This document shows positions 17,311 to 24,912 of a DNA stretch of 64,000 nt, piece after piece; positions within the stretch are counted from its first letter, which is position 1; the number at the start of each line of letters is the position of its first letter. The stretch comes from Lewinellaceae bacterium (GTDB lineage: Bacteria > Bacteroidota > Bacteroidia > Chitinophagales > Saprospiraceae): positions 107,001-171,000 of the forward strand of contig JADJRC010000009.1 of assembly GCA_016712415.1 (NCBI GenBank), in the 5' to 3' direction. A model generated the notes under the pieces. That model had not been told where the DNA came from, ran no database searches, and was given only the letters and a program-made list of their open reading frames with translations. The position numbers were made by a program, and so were the translations under genes.

Positions 17311-18335
17311 GTTTTGCAGCCGCGAAGTTAAGATAACGCCGCCAACGCTCCGCACGCGGCTTACAGCGCTGTGTGGTATTGCCCGATGAATGCCTTGTAA
17401 CGCTCGTCGCTGCCCAGTACATGCGCGTTGCCCAGCATAATCAGGTGTTCCCGCGCGCGCGTGAGCGCCACGTTCAGTTTTCGGTCGACCCCTTCCTTGT
17501 TCAGGTTGACCAGACTTTCCAGTTGAAACGCCGAATGGGTGCAGGTGGAAATAAGGATAATATCCCTTGCGCCACCCTGGTAGCGCTCCACGGTATCGAT
17601 GGTGATGGCGTCGGGGTCGAGGCCGGCGACGGTCAGGCATTCTCGGATCTGCGCGATCTGCGCGCGCCAGGGCGTGATGACGCCCAGCGTTTTTTCCGGA
17701 TGCCACACGCGATCATTGGCGGCCCATATTGCCTTAAAAGCGGTGATGATCCGGACGGTCATTGCTGCTTCAGCCAGGCTTGTTTTCTGGCTGGACAGGC
17801 TCTCCGCCTGCTCCACCGGTAGAAACACGACCCTTTTTTGTGCAAAAATATGCTCCAGGGTGGGGTCCAGCCCCGGAAGCGTGTAATCGAGCGGCCGATG
17901 CTGCGGGCTGTCGGGAGCAGCATTCAGCGTTTGCAGCAGCCCGTCGTAGAAGTACCGGTTGGGGAAATCCATGATATCGGCGTGCATGCGTCCCTGATAT
18001 CCCAGCCTGCCATAGGCCCAGTGCCAGCCCTGCTCCTGGCAGCGCCGGTATAGCCGTTCGAAATACGATTCGCGCAGGTCGTGCAATCCGATGCCGTTCA
18101 GATCGGTGTCGGCCACTACCGTCGTTTCAGGCCGCTGGGTGGTTACTGCGGGCAACTGCCGGTGGTCGCCGATCAGGATAAAATGCCGGAAGCGGGTGAG
18201 CAGCCCGATCAATTGCGGCTCCAGTATCTGCGAGGCTTCATCGACAATGAGCCGCTGGAACGTTTTTAATTTCAGCAGGCTCTCATTTTGTCCAAAGGAA
18301 GCCACGGTACTGACAAAAATGCGGCGCCGGTCGAG

Positions 18336-18434
18336 CCCCCCGAGGGGAGGGGAGCCGGAGAGCGGACCGCTTCGGGCAATGTATTACCACTCCGCAAGGG
18401 TAATGTGTCCCCCCTCCCCTCGGGGGAGGGGTTG
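18336..18434. repeat. DUF559 cassette repeat, copy 1
   Basis: Imperfect palindrome with 16-base arms at 18337-18352 and 18411-18426. It ends GGGGAGGGGTTGC and lacks the TCGGGGGTGGGG segment found in copy 2. Its translated product is RNPSPEGRGDTLPL to PLPSG. Confidence 0.85.
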
Positions 18435-18479
18435 CGCTGCGAATCCCCCTTTACCTTTTCCTCCTGTTCCAACTCCATT

Positions 18480-18840
18480 TTTCTGACCGAAATACGTTCT
18501 TCCAGCGTACCCAACACGGTATCCAGGTCATTCATCACTTCATCATTGGTAAAACGTATGACGGCAAAGCCGAACCGGCCGAGGTATTCGGTTCTTTGTT
18601 CGTCGTATTCTGATTGCAGGGCATGGATATCGCCATCAACTTCTATAGCCAGGCGGTATTCCAGACATACAAAATCGACGATATATTCATCTATGGCGTG
18701 TTGTCTGCGGAATTTTATTCCATGCAATCTTTTTCCGCGAAGTGCTTCCCACATTATCTTTTCGGCATCTGTCGGGTATTCTCTGTGTATGCGGGCGAAG
18801 TTTTTCAGGTATTGCCAGCGATCGAGCGGAGCCGTTTCTT
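18480..18840 (-). CDS. DUF559 (Vsr-like PD-(D/E)XK fold) endonuclease domain
   Basis: About 115 residues in the middle of the cassette: LKNFARIHREYPTDAEKIMWE, LHGIKFRRQHAIDEYIVDF, LAIEVDGDIH, LGRFGFAVIRFTNDEVMND. This is the full DUF559 pattern with candidate catalytic residues Asp in IVDF and Glu/Asp in IEVDG. DUF559 proteins resemble very short patch repair endonucleases and commonly occur as small free-standing ORFs in Bacteroidota. Here the domain is in frame with the upstream nuclease gene, so it could be expressed as a fusion, and no strong start of its own was found. Activity is not known. Confidence 0.85.
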
Positions 18841-18869
18841 CGGGTTCACCGAAGGAGCCTGTTTTGGGC

Positions 18870-19057
18870 GGAGGCAACCCCACCCCCGACCCCTCCCCCG
18901 AGGGGAGGGGGGACGTAGCGTACACCGCTTCGGTTAAAGTATCTTCTCCCCCCAAAGGTGGTTCGTCCCTCTTCTCCACTGGTGAAGTATTTCTCATCCC
19001 TAAGGGTAACGTGTCCCCCCTCCCCTCGGGGGAGGGGTCGGGGGTGGGGTTGCCTCC
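18870..19057. repeat. DUF559 cassette repeat, copy 2, with perfect 45-base inverted arms
   Basis: Arms 18870-18914 and 19013-19057 are exact reverse complements over 45 bases (starting GGAGGCAACCCC) around a 98-base centre. This is the complete form of the repeat, and it abuts the last intact host codons (REKRGLLLG). Confidence 0.9.
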
Positions 19058-21113
19058 CAGCAAAAGCCCTCTCTTCTCCCTGCCCGCCTCCGCCCATTCC
19101 AGCAGACTCCTGTACATGCCCGTGAAACCCATGTCCATAAAATCGGCCTCCAGGCACCAGTATCCGTCGGTACTGAAGGGTTTCAGGTTGTGCTGGCGGT
19201 ACCGGAGCTGGACGGTCACATACTCCGGACCGAGTTCGGTGATGGTGCATTTGATGACCTGGTGCTGCAGTACATTGTCTGAAGGCTCCAGCGCGGGATA
19301 GAGCACGGCGATATCGCCCGGCCGGAAATTGGCCAGTGGGTTGGTCCCGGTTGTTTTTTTGAAGACAATGCCGGGTTCGGGCTGATCGGCGCGGTTTTCT
19401 GCGAGTTTCAGGTGGCTCAGGATGCCGAAAGCCTGTTGTTTCTCGGAAAAACTGCTGCGCCAGAGCGCGGCGTGGCTTCGGGTGTTTTCGGCGCCCTCCT
19501 CACCGTTTTTAGCCAGCCAGTGTTCGCGGGCGATAAAGCCGGTGAAGGCGTTGAAATATTTTTTTTCGGTTTCCGACAAGGCGCCGTATGCCGCCTCGAA
19601 GCGGCCAAAATCGCGCTGCATGAACCCCGTGCCTTTGGCGGCGCGCAGGCGGCTGAAGAGCGGAATATCCACATCGCCGGGCCTGATACCGGTCAGCAGC
19701 CGTTCGATGGCGACGAGCTGGTTGCGCAGTTGGAGCGCTTCCCACTGTTCGGGCGCGACGGTAGGCGCAAAGCGCAGGTGGTCGATATCGATTCCGGAAT
19801 ACAGGATGTACTTGGCCGGGTCGGTATGTGCGCCGTAGACGGAACGCACCAACAGGTCGTAAAGCAGGGTCTGGGTAAAATGGCTGCGCTGGATGCCGTA
19901 ACTGTTCGGCTTGAAGGGTGTGCCGCTCTTCAGTTCGACGATGGCGCTTTTTCCCTCCGTGCGGTAAAAAAGGTCGAGGCGGCCCTGTATGCCGTAGCGT
20001 TCGCTGAAAAAGGTAGGCTCCAGAAAACTGTTTTCCGGCTCGATACCCTGGCGGGCCAGGGCGCCGGCGGTCATGTTTTTCAGGTTTAGAAAATGTTTCT
20101 GGGCCTTTCCGGACACGGTTTTCACTTGCGCATCCGTCATGGACGCGTAAATGAGTGGATAAAGCCGGAAGGTTTCGCGGAAAACGGTCGACCACTCGGC
20201 GTCGGGTTCGTTGAGCAGCCGGTCGAGGAAATAGTTGGCGATATTTCCCAATAAAATGGCATCCGTGGTATCGTAAGGCAGAAATTTTTTGACCAAATAA
20301 GCGTACGGCTCCGGACCGGTATCCTTGAAACACTCGGCTATGGCCGACACGTCGACCAGGTAATCGGGCTCCACCACGATGATCCTGGGCCGGTACTCGC
20401 CGTTGTTTGCAATATCCACATCGAGCAGGTTGAGCGCCACCGGGAAACCAAACACCTGGCGGATTACCCGGATAGTCGGCATAAAGTTCTCGTTCCGGTC
20501 GGACAGGCCATAGCGTACCCGGACGGGCTGCCCAGGGTTCTCGTCGTCGAGCGCAAGCAGGGTATTCTCGTTGGGCAAGTCTTCTGTCGCCACCACGCGT
20601 ATTGCGGCGGCGAAGGTGAGCGTGCCGGCGTGCTCGTCCGGCTCGGCGACCATTTCCGGTCCGCTCCAATACTCCATGACTTCCAGCGGGATGGCCGCGC
20701 CGGTGAGGACCAGCACCAGTTCCGAAACGGCGCGCAGACCGAGCCGAACGGTTTGTGTATTGGCGGGCTGGCCGGAGCGAATCCATTTTGTCGCCAGTCG
20801 AAACCGGTGCACACGACGCAGCACATCGGGTTGAATATGGTACAGCTGCCCGGCATAACTGATCCGGGCGAACAGGGTGCTGAAAGCGATCTGTTCTTTG
20901 CGGGTAGCCTCCAGAAATATTCGTTCCATCAGCGCGGCCAATGCGGCAGCCTGCTCGTCCGGTGTATGCTGGGCGCCGATTCGTACCAGTTCACGGTAGA
21001 GTAGTGGAGCGGATTCTGTTGGGAGCATGGCGGCAAAGGTGGTGAAGACGGCGCAATTGTGCGATGCGGAAGGGCGTGTGTTGGGGGAAGGAAAACTGGT
21101 GAAGCGGTAGGCT

Positions 21114-21833
21114 CTACCGCGCCCACAAATTATACTTCAAAATGCAATAAATGGCGCGAAAACCATCCTTTGCGCCGATTTTTTTGCCTTCGGCGTAGGT
21201 GCGGCCGTAATAGGAGATACCCACCTCGTAGATGCGAACACCCGGTATGCGGCTCATCTTGGCCGTCACTTCCGGCTCGAAGCCGAACCGTTTTTCTTTC
21301 AGATCGAGGCCTTTCAGCAGGTCGGAGCGAAACATTTTGTAACACGTTTCCATATCCGTGAGGTTCAGGTTGGTGAACACGTTGGAGATGGAAGTCAGGA
21401 ATTTGTTGCCGATGCTGTGCCAGAAAAACAGGATGCGGTGCGGCCGGCCGCCCATGAAGCGCGAGCCGTACACCACATCGGCGTAGCCGTCGAGTATGGG
21501 TTTTAGCAGGATGTTGTATTCGGCGGGGTCGTATTCCAGGTCGGCGTCCTGGATAATGATGTATTCGCCGCCGGCATGCCGGATGCCGGTATGGAGGGCG
21601 GCGCCCTTGCCTTTATTCACATCGTGCTGAAGATAACGGATATTTAAATGCGGATTTGTCGCCATATAGCGCTTTATCGCACCCTCGGTGTCATCTTTGG
21701 AACAATCATTGGTAATAATAATTTCTTTTTGTATGCCGCCGGTGAGTGTTACGGCATTGATTTTGTCCAGGATGAGGTGAATGGTGCGCTCTTCGTTGTA
21801 GGCGGGGATGACGATGGAAAGGGTTTTGTTCAT
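21114..21833 (-). CDS. Family 2 glycosyltransferase (polyprenyl-phosphate sugar transferase-like)
   Basis: A 239-residue GT2 enzyme: LSIVIPAYNEERTI start, IITNDCSKDDTEG, the acceptor-proximal KGKGAALHTGI and IIIQDADLEYDP (D-x-D metal site), then GSRFMGG and TDMETCYKMF. This pattern matches DPM1/GtrB-like transferases that move a sugar to polyprenyl phosphate at the membrane. It lacks C-terminal membrane helices, so it would act as a peripheral protein. The ATG at 21831-21833 is preferred over the slightly earlier one. It is the first gene of a minus-strand run with the nuclease-helicase and the lipoprotein, though I see no functional link. Confidence 0.88.
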   Translation of the reverse strand: MNKTLSIVIPAYNEERTIHLILDKINAVTLTGGIQKEIIITNDCSKDDTEGAIKRYMATNPHLNIRYLQHDVNKGKGAALHTGIRHAGGEYIIIQDADLEYDPAEYNILLKPILDGYADVVYGSRFMGGRPHRILFFWHSIGNKFLTSISNVFTNLNLTDMETCYKMFRSDLLKGLDLKEKRFGFEPEVTAKMSRIPGVRIYEVGISYYGRTYAEGKKIGAKDGFRAIYCILKYNLWAR

Positions 21834-22032
21834 GAGTTGCAAGTCAGGTTCCACAAAAGGCGAAGGTACGCCGGGTTTTCAAATTTGCCGGAAATGCCGG
21901 AAATGTACCGCCTCAAAATTTTAACCAAAAATACTTGTCCCGGCGAAAACTTATTTCGGGTCGATCTCGTTAGTCCTTTGAAATCAATTGCTTAACCCAT
22001 TCTTTATAATCAGTAGTAAAACTGTTTTGATC

Positions 22033-22206
22033 ATGGCACATCGTATCAGCAAACTCCGTCGCTTGTGGCGGAAATCTCCCCGGTTGGCGGTAGCGTTCCT
22101 TCGCCGGAAAATAAAACGGCACGCCAGGCACATCATGCCGGTGGATGAATGGAACAAAAACTGGCTCGGAGAAGAAATGCGACCCTTTAACAGCCTGCAC
22201 AATTAG
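22033..22206 (+). CDS. Possible small basic protein (57 residues)
   Basis: From ATG 22033 the frame encodes a basic peptide, MAHRISKLRRLWRK at the start and WNKNWLGEEMRPFN near the end. It is followed about 85 bases later by a good Rho-independent terminator on the same strand, so the area is probably transcribed in this direction. I recognise no family. A minus-strand frame also spans the region, so coding is uncertain; a small RNA is equally possible. The stretch 21834-22400 has nothing else. Confidence 0.3.
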   Translation: MAHRISKLRRLWRKSPRLAVAFLRRKIKRHARHIMPVDEWNKNWLGEEMRPFNSLHN

Positions 22207-22291
22207 CAGATAGCAGCGCAACGAGGCTTGTTCATATAACGTTGAATTGGTTTTCCGCTTCAACTGCCGCCCCATCGACGCTCCTGTTAAG

Positions 22292-22317
22292 AACCCTCCC
22301 GAAAGAGAGGGTTTTTT
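22292..22317 (+). terminator. Rho-independent terminator
   Basis: Stem AACCCTC (22292-22298) with GAGGGTT (22307-22313), 8-base loop, followed by a T-run to 22317 and more T after a G. It has the right polarity for a plus-strand transcript ending before the adaptor gene. Confidence 0.8.
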
Positions 22318-22406
22318 GTTTTTAAAAACTACTTGCCCGGAATTCATGTTTAAGCGCTAATCTTGTGACTTCGTCCGATAAAGGGTTGTTTCATACCATG
22401 CTTTAC

Positions 22407-23450
22407 ATGAAAAATCTCCTCCCGATCTCCATTGTTTTTGTATTCGCCCTGGCTTCCTGCGGCAAATCAGCCGATAAAGGAACCGGTGCGCCACCGCCTA
22501 AAACAAACTACAGCGTCACGACCATTGAAGGTTTTGTGGTGAAGCCCAGCGTGTTGTCTGAAAGCGTGACGGCAAGCGGCACGCTTATCCCCGCCGAAGA
22601 AACGGAGCTCCACCCGGAGGCTTCCGGTCGCGTCGTGGCCATCAACCTGCCCGAAGGCCGCAAGGTGCGCAAGGGCGAACTCTTGCTGAAGGTATTTGAT
22701 GAAGACCTGAAAACACAGTTGAACAAACTGGAAACACAGTTGAAACAAGCCGAGATAACGGAACAGCGCCTCGGCGACCTGCTGAAGGTAAAAGGCGTGA
22801 GCCAGCAGGAGTACGACCTGGCCGTGTTACAGGTGCAGACCCTCAAAAGCGAGATGGAACTTGTGCGCATCAACATCGGCAAAACCGAACTGCGCGCGCC
22901 GTACGACGGTACGATCGGTCTGCGCAAGATCAGTCCGGGGGCCTATGTGACGCCTGCAGCAGCAGTCGCCACCATCCGCGCTACACAATCGCTCAAACTC
23001 GATTTTGCCGTGCCGGAAAAATACAGCGCCCAACTGCGTACGGGCCAAACGGTTCAGTTCACCGTCGGCGGCAGCGAGAAGGCTTACAGCGCTACGGTCC
23101 AGGCGACGGAGCAAAGCATATCGGCCGACACGCGCAACCTGCTCGTGCGCGCGCTGGTGCGCGATGCGCGCGACCTGCTGCCGGGTTCTTTTGCGGAAGT
23201 CAGCCTGTCGCTGGGCAAAAACCTGCGCGCGCTGATGATTCCCAGCCAGTGTATCATTCCCCAGGCACGCGATAAAAAAGTAATCGTCAGCGCAAACGGA
23301 AAGGCCAACTTTGTCACGATCAAAACAGGCGTCCGGCAGGCCGGTATGGTGGAAATCACCGACGGACTCTCCATCGGCGATACCATCGCGACCACAGGGA
23401 TTCTTTTCCTTCGGCCCGATACACCGATGCGGTTTTCAAAAGTAGAGTGA
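22407..23450 (+). CDS. RND efflux periplasmic adaptor lipoprotein
   Basis: Membrane fusion protein that links an RND inner-membrane pump to an outer-membrane channel. The product of about 347 residues has a lipoprotein leader (LASCGK), the barrel-sandwich start SGTLIPAEETELHPEASGRV, a coiled-coil hairpin (LETQLKQAEITEQRLGDLL), ELRAPYDGTIGLRKISPGAYV and the C-terminal domain with VIVSANGKA. It matches the HlyD/AcrA family. The start is either 22398 or 22407. No pump or outer-membrane factor follows: the stop is at once overlapped by a palindromic repeat and the next gene is convergent, so it is an orphan adaptor here. Confidence 0.9.
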   Translation: MKNLLPISIVFVFALASCGKSADKGTGAPPPKTNYSVTTIEGFVVKPSVLSESVTASGTLIPAEETELHPEASGRVVAINLPEGRKVRKGELLLKVFDEDLKTQLNKLETQLKQAEITEQRLGDLLKVKGVSQQEYDLAVLQVQTLKSEMELVRINIGKTELRAPYDGTIGLRKISPGAYVTPAAAVATIRATQSLKLDFAVPEKYSAQLRTGQTVQFTVGGSEKAYSATVQATEQSISADTRNLLVRALVRDARDLLPGSFAEVSLSLGKNLRALMIPSQCIIPQARDKKVIVSANGKANFVTIKTGVRQAGMVEITDGLSIGDTIATTGILFLRPDTPMRFSKVE

Positions 23451-23543
23451 TGGCACGCAGAGGACACAGATTTAGCAGATTTGCACTGATATAATTTAAA
23501 AATCTGCGTAAATCTGTTCAATCTGTGTCTTCTGCGTGCCATC
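23449..23543. repeat. 95-base palindromic element at the adaptor stop codon
   Basis: Outer arms 23449-23472 and 23520-23543 are reverse complements with one mismatch in 24 bases, starting GATGGCACGCAGA. The interior continues the symmetry loosely (AGATTTAGCAGATTTG against AAATCTGCGTAAATCT). It begins with the last bases of the TGA. Elements of this look (AATCTGCGTAAATCTG and similar) are familiar intergenic palindromes in Bacteroidota genomes. Confidence 0.85.
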
Positions 23544-23563
23544 CATGCGTCATCCACCTGCCT

Positions 23564-24361
23564 TCACCCGCCTTTTACCCAGCCCTCCAACTGGCTCCGG
23601 AACAAGGTTACCGCGATGATGACGAGAATGGAAATTAACAAAATCAGGAGCAGATAGCCAATGAGGATGGCCAGCCCCGCCTTTACCCAGGGCCAGATAC
23701 TTTTTGGCGTTTGAAAAAACTGGCCATAGCCCCATCCGAAGTACCCGAGCCACAGCGTCATCGAGAACATGGTCATGGGCCAGGTGGTAGTAGTCATACT
23801 GCTGATCATTTTGGATATGGGCATGGTAAATATACTGGCCAAGCTCAGCTCGCCCATCAAATAGGTGTTCAATACAAAATGCTCGGCATAGTTGTAGCCC
23901 CTTCGCCGGAACAACAGCCATGAACTGAAGGCAATGACCGGTACCATGGAAAACAACATGACAGAAGGGTGGCCCATGATAAAGGCGATTGTTTTTTGGG
24001 AAAAATTCTGGGCGAACTGGTTGTTTGATTTTTGCTGTTCGACCAGCTTGGTCGCCATTTCCTGGTCAAGTCCGGAATAATGGAAAAGCAGAAAACCGAT
24101 GGCCGTAGCCCAAAGCATAAACTTGAGGGGCTTGATGTGTTTTACCCGCCGCCCCTCCACGTATTCCCGGATGGTGTGGCCGGGCCGGAGCAGGAGCTCG
24201 CGCATGGTGTACGTGAATCCCTGGTCAAAATGAAAAACATGGCGCCGGGCTTCCTGAAAAACCTGTCGCAGCGTGATACGTTCGGTATTGGCCTTTTGTC
24301 CGCATTTCGGACAAAACCTTCCCTTGAACTCTTTCGTACAGTTTTTACAAGTGGTTTTCAT
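23564..24361 (-). CDS. DUF3667 membrane protein with N-terminal zinc ribbon
   Basis: A 265-residue protein of a Bacteroidota family. The N-terminus is a four-cysteine zinc ribbon (CKNCTKEFKGRFCPKCGQK). Then comes the conserved HFDQGFTYTMRELLLRPG and REYVEGRRVKHIKPLKFML, followed by four or five hydrophobic helices. The last 50 residues are two very hydrophobic helices. Function unknown; the position next to aroQ gives no clue. Confidence 0.88.
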   Translation of the reverse strand: MKTTCKNCTKEFKGRFCPKCGQKANTERITLRQVFQEARRHVFHFDQGFTYTMRELLLRPGHTIREYVEGRRVKHIKPLKFMLWATAIGFLLFHYSGLDQEMATKLVEQQKSNNQFAQNFSQKTIAFIMGHPSVMLFSMVPVIAFSSWLLFRRRGYNYAEHFVLNTYLMGELSLASIFTMPISKMISSMTTTTWPMTMFSMTLWLGYFGWGYGQFFQTPKSIWPWVKAGLAILIGYLLLILLISILVIIAVTLFRSQLEGWVKGG

Positions 24362-24393
24362 GTGTGTGCTTCGTTTCTTTTACCGCCAGGGTA

Positions 24394-24846
24394 CTACTCG
24401 TTGCCTTCCAGTTTGCGGCTGATGTGCACGCGCCGGCTCAGCCATTCCACCGCCAGGCGGTAGCCTTCCAGCCCCAGCCCGACGATACTTCCTTCGCAGG
24501 TAGCGGCAAGGTAAGAATGGTGGCGGAAAGGCTCGCGGCTGTGTACATTGCTGATGTGTACCTCCACGACGGGCGCAGGGATAGCCGCCACGGCATCGGC
24601 CAATGCAACTGAGGTGTGGGTGAGCGCGCCGGCATTCAGCACAATGCCGTCGGCGTCGAATCCGGCCTCGTGCAATTTGTCGAGCAGGGCGCCTTCGTGG
24701 TTGCTCTGGAAATACTCCAGGCTGACGTGGCGCAGTTGCGCTTGCATCTCCCGGAAAAAATCGTCGAAAGGGCGTGCGCCATAGATTTCCGGCTCGCGCC
24801 GTCCCAACAAGTTGAGGTTCGGGCCGTTTATAATTAGAATTTTCAT
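24394..24846 (-). CDS. aroQ: Type II 3-dehydroquinate dehydratase
   Basis: Catalyses the third step of the shikimate pathway as a dodecamer. The 150-residue chain has NGPNLNLLG (7-15), the catalytic Tyr22 in EIYG, QSNHEG, NAGALTHTS and the active-site His97 in VEVHISNV, followed by EPFRHHS. Length is standard. The start at 24844-24846 fits MKILIINGPN. It lies 33 bases upstream of the DUF3667 gene in the same direction. Confidence 0.95.
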   Translation of the reverse strand: MKILIINGPNLNLLGRREPEIYGARPFDDFFREMQAQLRHVSLEYFQSNHEGALLDKLHEAGFDADGIVLNAGALTHTSVALADAVAAIPAPVVEVHISNVHSREPFRHHSYLAATCEGSIVGLGLEGYRLAVEWLSRRVHISRKLEGNE

Positions 24847-24912
24847 AAGCACAAATTTCTCGCTTAATTCGCAAGATATTCCGCAAATTTATCGCCGCAC
24901 AAGATAACTGCC

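Larger units (their letters stand above)
18336..19057 (-). mobile_element. DUF559-nuclease cassette flanked by GC-rich palindromic repeats
   Basis: A 722-base block inside the helicase gene consists of repeat copy - DUF559 coding region - repeat copy. Both copies share CCCCCGAGGGGAGGGG, CCGCTTCGG, AAGGGTAAYGTGTCC and CCCCTCCCCTCGGGGG in the same order, so they are direct repeats that are each internally palindromic. Read on the minus strand both copies encode PEGRGDTLPL...EAV...PLPSG. The block contains no transposase. No target duplication can be identified because host sequence is missing at the junction. Confidence 0.7.
17361..21028 (-). pseudogene. Dna2-like nuclease-helicase interrupted by a DUF559 cassette
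   Basis: Residues 1 to about 655 of the upstream part are a RecB/Cas4-type nuclease and adjoining domain: ILYSG, IQGRLDLFYRTEGKSAIVELKSG (acidic Asp, ExK) and HFTQTLLYDLL. The downstream part from 18330 to 17361 is an SF1B helicase: FQRLIVDEASQ (motif II), LIGDHRQLPAV (III), DTVERYQGGARD (V), LNVALTRAREHL (VI). Between them the usual 100 or so residues with the Walker A loop are missing. A proline-rich, DUF559-containing block occupies 18336-19057 instead. The upstream frame is open right through the block as a 918-residue ORF and ends out of frame shortly after it; the helicase half continues in another frame (RRIFVSTVASFGQNE). Helicase activity is very probably lost, while the nuclease domain could still be made. 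Confidence 0.85.

Noticed and set aside
18336..19057. Conventional insertion sequence or transposon
   Set aside because: No transposase, no DDE or Y1 motifs, and no target duplication visible; the element is described as a nuclease cassette instead.
18846..19250. Proline/glycine-rich ORFs on both strands over the GC-rich repeats
   Set aside because: They are translations of the palindromic repeat in all frames; only the frame continuous with DUF559 and the host nuclease is meaningful.
19509..20786. Arg-rich 425-codon minus-strand ORF
   Set aside because: Out-of-frame shadow of the nuclease domain of the helicase gene.
21970..22347. Minus-strand ORF of 125 codons before the adaptor gene
   Set aside because: No recognisable family, it crosses a plus-strand terminator, and the start region overlaps that hairpin; left uncalled, though not excluded.
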